From: Pelargonium nanum
Taxonomy: Eukaryota > Streptophyta > Magnoliopsida > Geraniales > Geraniaceae
Assembly (NCBI GenBank): GCA_036897485.1
Contig: JAYMTF010000082.1
Span: 1-57,614 of the forward strand
Direction of reading: 5' to 3'
Length of the DNA stretch: 57,614 nucleotides
A program made the translations under genes and the position numbers. Position 1 is the first letter of the stretch. Every line of letters begins with the position of its first letter. Positions 49,204 to 57,614 of the stretch are shown here, one piece after another. A model generated the notes under the pieces. That model was given only the letters and a program-made list of their open reading frames with translations. It had not been told where the DNA came from and did no database searches.

Positions 49204-50052
49204 CTCGGAGAATCGGTCAGTTGTTGGAGAGGTTTTGGGCCTTACTTGGTTTGGTTTTACGATTGCATGCCCGGCGTGCTCAACGACTTTCGTAGCTCGT
49301 CGGGTTCTAGAACACGTGTCACACTATTAGTGGTCAACAACAAAATTTATATGCTATACATGTAAGAGAAAATGCAAGGTGAAGAATTGATTCCATATTA
49401 TCCATCTATACATGCCAAATAATAAAAAACTTATGGAAACATTTCTTCTTCTTTTTCCTCAATAATGGAGATCATGGTTGTGGCATAATTAGTAGGTTCT
49501 CAAATCATCTTCCAAATTGCAAAGAGGAAGCATATTTGATATAGCCAAGTTGAAATGGTCTCCCACTAAACCCTAAATATTCCCATTTTGACTTTCAATC
49601 TTCTACAAAGGTGCCTCCAATATTTTGTTCTATTTTTATTTGTTCTCTATCCTTCTTCAAGATTCAATATTCTAATGTTCTCAATTTGACTTGGAATGGT
49701 ATTGTGACAAGTGTTGGGTTTCATTAGAATATGAAGATTAAGTTGGGATTTTTTTCTTCATAAATTTAGAAAAAGTGTTGGAATATCAGTTAATTATATT
49801 ATATTTTCATTAAAAAAAAGGGTTACCAAATCTTGAGGAGGATAGTTATCAACATTCAAAGGCAAGAATTGGGTGCAGATTCATGTACTTCATGACTTGC
49901 TCATATATAATGAATTGGGACACAAAAAGTTATATGTATAAATTATGAGTTTGAACATTATTCACAATCATTAAAAAAATGATTAAAAATATATCTCAAA
50001 TCAGTTGAAATTTGACAAATTTTTTTTTACACAACAACACAAAGTTCCAATC

Positions 50053-50150
50053 AACGGGTTGTGGCTCAGTTGACAACAAAGATAAAAAACGTGAAAATAA
50101 CTCTCGGGTTCGATCCCCGTTAATCAGACTTATGCGGAGGGGTGACGAGG
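50053..50150 (+). mobile_element. tRNA-derived SINE head (plus strand)
   Basis: TTGTGGCTCAGTTGACAAC (box A at about 50059-50077) and a perfect box B (GGGTTCGATCCCC, about 50106-50118) are spaced as in pol III promoters. No tRNA-like acceptor stem can form. The 3' end of the element is unclear. Confidence 0.6.
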
Positions 50151-50310
50151 CTTTACAAGTAGATGAAAATGGCATGTCAATGTCTTCTAGATAGGAACAA
50201 TCCACAAGCTGGAATCTCCTAGAAGATCAAAGAATATAATAAACAACATGACAATTGGGTATGTTGAGTTGGGCCAAGCAAAGCATCCCCTAAAATAATA
50301 TAATGTTGCT

Positions 50311-50318
50311 TATAAATA
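50311..50318 (+). promoter_or_regulatory. TATA box of the 79-residue gene
   Basis: TATAAATA lies 107 bp upstream of ATG 50418. Transcription would start near 50342, and 50418 is then the first ATG in the transcript. Confidence 0.55.
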
Positions 50319-50417
50319 AGCCACCTTATTTCCTAGTTGTATCACAAGCTATAGACACCATTATTAGCAGAAGCAAGCTAAGAGAAGATCAAGAAACAAC
50401 AACAAGTGATCAAGAAG

Positions 50418-50657
50418 ATGATGATGTCATCAAGGTCAACAATGAGCATGATCACTTCAACAGCACCAGCTCATCTCCTTCATGTTGAGAGAAGGCCTAG
50501 TTTTGGACAGAGGCTTGATACTATTAAAGAAGAAGGATCAGATAATCAAGGAGGTCACTGCCAGCAGATCAGTCCTAACATGAAAAAACCCACCTTTGAA
50601 TCCATGTCCAACCTTGATTTTTCCAAAAGAAACCACTCCTTGGTCACTGCTGGTTGA
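50418..50657 (+). CDS. Small protein of 79 residues, unrecognised
   Basis: A single-exon frame begins with three consecutive ATG codons and ends at TGA 50655-50657. The protein is hydrophilic and Ser/Met-rich, with no signal peptide and no membrane segment. Notable stretches are APAHLLHVERRPSFGQRLD, with a possible R-R-x-S phosphorylation site, then TIKEEG, and MSNLDFSKRNHSLV near the end. The case for a gene is positional: a TATA box at 50311, this being the first ATG downstream of it, and an AATAAA at 50812-50817 giving a compact transcript of about 480 nt. I do not recognise the family and assign no function. An overlapping frame starting at 50303 begins upstream of the TATA box and is less likely. 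Confidence 0.5.
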   Translation: MMMSSRSTMSMITSTAPAHLLHVERRPSFGQRLDTIKEEGSDNQGGHCQQISPNMKKPTFESMSNLDFSKRNHSLVTAG

Positions 50658-51226
50658 AGGAAATTTCAATAAACTATACATATATATATATATATATGCT
50701 TATATGGGTACTTCTTGCCTTGTTCAATTCCACTCTCTTTCATGTGCTTTTTGTGTTCATGTTGTTGCTTACACATGTAGAAATGTGTGGAAGCTAGTAG
50801 TGGTTCTATTGAATAAAGCTTGAACTATGCAAATATAGACTATATTTTTGTTATGCTTGCGAAATTATCTAATTCTGTACTGTTGCTGAACAGGACTGTA
50901 GATTAGCATGTGCAAAATGTGCGATTGAACATGCCTTCTAACTGAGAAGGACCCACGTTTCTAGTAATTAAGTGTATTAACTGAAAAAACTCTTATAGTT
51001 TTAGAACTTTCTCTTTTTCGATTTAGTTCTAAAAACAAGAATTTGATTGCAAATTTTAGAGGTCGTCTTTGAGAAGCGAAGAAACATAGTAATCCATGAG
51101 ACACAAACAAACAATTTTTGTGTATTTATAGATTGAAACATATGGGACACCAACTTGGGGGCTTGAACAAGCATCTATCAAACCCAAGACCTACCCCCTA
51201 AAAAGAAAAGTTACATTATGTGCTAG
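50658..51226. other. 3' flanks of the small gene and the GDSL gene
   Basis: An (AT)n run lies at 50680-50697, and AATAAA at 50812-50817 could end the small gene's transcript. The minus-strand GDSL gene's 3' UTR should occupy part of 51000-51226. No further gene is seen. Confidence 0.5.
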
Positions 51227-53145
51227 CTAGTTTATGAGTTTGGTAAGAGAAGGTTTCAAAGCCGAATAAATAGCATTCCAACCATTTTGCGTAGGATGTT
51301 CTTTGTCCCAAAAGAATGCTTTATTCGGATTCCCACACAACGTGTACTTTTTCGCGCCACTCTTGTCCGTGCTCCCGCACGAGTCCTCAATGCTCGCGCC
51401 CTCACAACACGGCTTCAATAGTTGTTCAAGCTTCACGTCTTCTGTATCCCACATTCGTGTCGTGCAACAAATTAGGTTTCTTTTAACCAAATTGCACTAT
51501 TGCTCAAATGTAACTAACAAATTTAGGTATACCTGGGTAATTTTGTGCATGGAGTGCAGAGTAGATTGCACTATAGAGATCCAAAATTTCAACATTGCTA
51601 CTATTTCCCATTTTTTGCACCGTCTCATTCAACAACTGGTTGTGGTACTCAGAGACCGAGTTGAGAGGAGCAAAACACTCTGTGTAAAAAGTCAGGAAAG
51701 AAAATGCGGGCAAGCAACCAGCGGGCCCCATTTGGGTCACTGCTATTTTCTTCACTCCCAAGCTTTGTAATCGCATAATATTTGTTTCGATCTGACTCAC
51801 TATAGCCCTACTAAGACTTTTCAGTTTCTGACACATTTACGACATAAAATAAAAATTGGAAAGATTTAGTGCCATAATTTGACTACAAAAAACTTTTATA
51901 ATTAGGTTTGAGAAGTGGTGGCTGACCAGAATGTTGGTGAGGTTTCTCTGGAGGAAGGCAACGTAGTCGTTGCCGGAGACGCTGAGGAGAGCTATGGACG
52001 AATCGAGGTTGAAACCGGTTTGGTTTTGTTGATCATGAACAAGGTTTTGAAAGAAATCAATTTGGGTGGTCATGTTTGGTTCATTGATGAGAGTGTCAAA
52101 GACACCAGTTCCTCCAAATGCAAAGTTCATGCCATCTTTTAGCTGTGAACTTGTGTTTCTCTTGTTGTAGGGTATTGGAGACTCCACACCCAAAAATGAA
52201 GCTGCAAATGTCATCAAATTCAAATTAGATAAATAATTATAATTGAAGTATATGAAGTTAACGATATTGAAGTATATTGTAATCAGACTAGACTAAACGG
52301 ACATGAAATGAATAGAATGAAAGTCGGACCAAATTCGTTTGGGTCCTTATTCCGGTCTAGACTCAATCATGCCCAACCATAATCACGTCAGATTTTTAAA
52401 ATTTTTAACTGTAGTAAAAAAGTCACTTCATCATAATTTGACAACTCATTTACAAGATAAACTAGTTTGGAGCAAAACAAACCAAAGTGAATACCATTTC
52501 AAAACATTTACCTCGATCTCTCCTTTCCAAAGAATATTTTAAGGAAAAATTAATATCCTACATTATCTTCCTTATTTATGTATAAAAAAATGTAAAAGAA
52601 ACAAGACTCTAATTTTAAGACGAAAAAGAGTAAAAATTATTATTGCCCCGATAAGTTTTTAAAATTATCATTTCACTCTAAAATGGGTGGCTTATTATAA
52701 ATTGAGCTTAAACACAACTTTTTAATCGAACATGTACAGGTTTGACACGAACACGACAATAACAACATATTTGGATTAAGATAAACATAAGAGAATGAGA
52801 GCATAAATAATACCTATGTAATCAGTGAAGACATGGCCGTCGGAGAATCGGCCGGCGGGTTTTCCGGGAAAGGTGATGCCGTAAGGTTGCTTCCAACAAG
52901 CCGTACTCAGTATGGTGTTTCCGGTGTCGGCGTACGAGTCCCCGAACACGAACAGCTTCACCGTTTCATTGCCATTTCCAATATCACCTTCAGCTGAAAA
53001 TAAATAATACAATCAATTTTCTCTACAGTTTATGAAAATAGAAACCAAATTAACACAATAAGAAGAAGATGGTTTCAGTTTCACCTGTGGAAATGGCTGC
53101 GAATGCGATACAACAGAGGAGCACCAAAATTGCTGGTTTGTCCAT
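51227..53145 (-). CDS. Secreted GDSL esterase/lipase
   Basis: Five exons on the minus strand (53145-53085, 52993-52814, 52201-51927, 51827-51533, 51441-51227) join in frame to 341 residues. Residues 1-19 form a signal peptide (MDKPAILVLLCCIAFAAIS). Block I is FVFGDSYADTGN, with nucleophile Ser40. The oxyanion-hole Gly is in NFAFGGTGVFD, and the Asn is in SVSGNDYV. Block V is DKEHPTQNGW, with Asp316 and His319 completing the triad. The CCEG...SCGS...YTLCGNP stretch near the C-terminus is typical of the plant family. The enzyme is expected to hydrolyse acyl esters in the secretory path or apoplast; its substrate is unknown. The closest type I recall is the At5g03610-like group. An AATATATTAA element upstream near 53190-53200 may act as a TATA box. 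Confidence 0.93.
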
Positions 53146-55252
53146 TGGATTTTGGAGTGGATGGTGTTGTGAAGAAACCGTGTGAAGTTTAATATATTTG
53201 GACTGTAAGAGAATACAATTATGGCCATTAATGGCTTTCCCAGATTCCTTATACGTACTTGTCAATTTGCAATTAATACAATGTACCATTCATTTCATTT
53301 CCGAATGCAATTTTGTCGTTTTTTTCTAGGGAACAACCGTTTTGTATTTTCATATGTGATTTCTTTACAAATATGAAATAGTTAATCAATTTCTGAAAAC
53401 GACGAACTAATCAAAGCATAAGTCGCCTGATTCGCAGACCTACTAACGAAATCAAAATCTATATTAGTTTTTTATGCTCGGGTAATCAAACACCACGTCA
53501 ACAAATTGTCACAACATCATTCATAAGTTAAACTGTTTTACCTCTCTAAACTTGACGAAATTTTGACTATACCTTTTGAACTCAATTTTGTTTGTTCTAA
53601 CTATTGAACTCTTATTTTTTCTATTCCCACACAGTAGTTGGTAATGAATCGTCACATCAGTACGGTGTCATGTAACATTTTTTCTTTCAAATTAGCATGC
53701 CATGTCAATTTGCTTACATTCTAGTCCTTTAAACTTAAATCGTCAACACCCTCAGATAAAAAAGAACTTTAATATTGAATTCATAAACCAAACTTGCTCG
53801 CAGAATCATTTGAAATTTCTTGAATTTATAATTTTTGTATCCTAGGAGTTGACGATTTAAATCCAAACTGATTATATTTTTTGTTCATAAAAAAAATGTT
53901 GATAAGGCGACGGAATATAGTTCAAAGTGGATAGTCCAGAAGTCATATTAAAACATGTGGGCTTGAACAAACTCGAGATGGCCCATTGGATCAGCTATGT
54001 ATATCGTGAAAACGGGCCTGGCCCAAATTCTACAGTTGAGGGTCGGCCCATAACTTGTGTACGTAACTGGAGGAGCAAGCTAATAGCTTATAAGTTATAG
54101 CTATACACGAAAACAAACAAACGGTTCTCAAGACCTCCACGACTCTTAACAAAAAGAAAAACATTATAGCCATTGGTGGAACAATATTTACCTTAAAAAA
54201 AATAAAAAACATTTAGACATCTATTATTTTCCTTAAAAAAAAGACATCTATTATTAATTTTTGCTAAAAAAATGTTAATAATTACTTGCAACTAAATCAT
54301 GTTGGATCATTCATATTCGATCAAAAATGTATATAAAAATTTCTAATCAATTTATCAAATCTATATCAACGACTATTGCCGAGCAATATGGTCGTTTGCG
54401 CGTAACTCTAAAGTCTTAAGTTTGAGACACTTTTAAAGACGTTGAGTTCATGCGTGTGTTGTAATAATATTTACGATTAATATAGCATTTTTTTTAAAAA
54501 TTACCGAATCTATGAGAATTGAAACAAGTTACAAGATAATTTTATTTCATTTTTTTGTTTGATAAATAATTTATTTTTAATACAATATATTATAAAACGA
54601 AAAACAAAATAAAATAATACATTTTTACTATTGGAAGAGTGAAAAAATACCTTTATAAAAAAATTAATAATAATAAAAATAGTAAATTTATTAGCCATCT
54701 TCTCTGTTTGGCAAAATTTTCTCTATCCAAGTCTCCATTGTGAAAGAGACCACGATGCAATTTTCCTTTTGCTTCATCGCAAATTCATAGCACAGTGGAG
54801 ATTATATAGACACAGAGAAGCAAAGGTAACGAGCACGAAACCACCTTCCTTTACCGATCTCCTCTCTCGATCAATCTCTAGCTCCCGCCTCCAATTCAAG
54901 GTCTGTTAATTGATCTCTCAATCCCAAGCTTTAGATTCATATTTTATAGCTTTCTTGATCATTTCAAAGATCAGATTATTGGGTTTTGATCCATTCAAGG
55001 AAACAGATTCTGGGTTTTTTTTTTTTTTTTTTTGTTTTTTTCAGTTTTTATTTTATTTAAGCCTGTTACTAATTTGGGTTTTGATTGTGTTTTTCGTATC
55101 AGAAATCTTATAAACTGTCAGAGGAAAGAGTTTTGGGTGTTGGGTTTTTGAATTTTGATTGAATTGAAGAAAAAGAATCGATTTTGAGAAACTGTTGGAG
55201 TAATTGGGATCAAGAGTAAGGTTTTTAAAGTCTGGGTTTTAAGTTATAAAAG
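53146..55252. other. Divergent intergenic region between GDSL and VPS4 genes
   Basis: The GDSL promoter lies at the left end and the VPS4 promoter and leader at the right, with leader exon sequence likely from about 54790 and a possible leader intron (GTCTGT donor near 54901, T-run at about 55018-55034). Between them the DNA is AT-rich. A weak SINE-like stretch (TGGTCGTTTGCGCG, later AAGTTTGAGAC) lies at about 54375-54440. No coding sequence is supported. Confidence 0.5.

Positions 55253-57614
<2,362 letters not shown>

Larger units (their letters stand above)
46998..50310. other. Repeat-bearing spacer
   Basis: No intact gene is visible. AT-rich spacer dominates 47100-47950 and 48360-48960. 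It contains a frameshifted LINE RNase H fragment (47985-48245), a minus-strand SINE (about 49085-49203) and a plus-strand SINE head (about 50053-50150). The end merges into the promoter of the small gene at 50418. Confidence 0.55.

Noticed and set aside
50053..50125. A plus-strand tRNA gene
   Set aside because: Box B is perfect, but no acceptor or anticodon stem can form and box A is imperfect.
50303..50488. A 61-residue frame overlapping the small gene
   Set aside because: Its ATG is upstream of the TATA box, so it would not be in the predicted transcript.

Overview
The window is nuclear DNA from a flowering plant, most likely a eudicot. Genes are split by canonical GT-AG introns, intergenic DNA is AT-rich, and the encoded proteins include plant-specific families (ATL RING-H2, XS-domain, plant enhancer-of-polycomb-related, GH100 neutral invertase). 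I could not assign a genus or species from the sequence alone. Ten protein-coding genes can be modelled exon by exon with intact reading frames. An eleventh, tiny gene is likely, and one spliced transcript on the minus strand is possible but weakly supported.

Layout: a RING-H2 E3 ligase (minus, 1634-4967); AT-rich intergenic DNA; a coiled-coil protein of unknown role (minus, 8502-13546); an XS-domain zinc-finger protein (plus, 15443-19185); an enhancer-of-polycomb-related protein (minus, 20157-23217), which converges on the XS gene; an 8-kb stretch with few coding signals but with exon-like blocks on the minus strand (about 24800-29050); an alkaline/neutral invertase (plus, 31409-35052); a histidine-phosphotransfer-like protein without its phospho-accepting histidine (plus, 37853-41009); ribosomal protein P2 (minus, 42188-44020); an ATX1-type copper chaperone (minus, 45238-46891); a repeat-rich stretch with SINE and LINE remains; a 79-residue small gene (plus, 50418-50657); a GDSL esterase/lipase (minus, 51227-53145); and a VPS4/SKD1 AAA ATPase (plus, from 55253), cut by the right edge of the window.

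These are mostly unrelated single genes, as is normal for a plant chromosome arm, and I see no operon-like or biosynthetic cluster. Functional themes are chromatin and RNA silencing (EPC-related and XS), ubiquitin and endosomal turnover (RING-H2 and VPS4), sugar metabolism (invertase) and cytokinin phosphorelay (pseudo-HPt). Introns and spacers hold relics of transposable elements: two Stowaway-like MITEs, at least five tRNA-derived SINE copies of several families, three copies of an RTE-like LINE tail, and a frameshifted LINE RNase H fragment.

The observations most worth following up are the His-to-Ile change in the HPt protein, the tandem duplication that copied that gene's first splice donor, the duplicated exon-like block at 26.7-27.1 kb, and the unrecognised 79-residue gene with its own TATA box.
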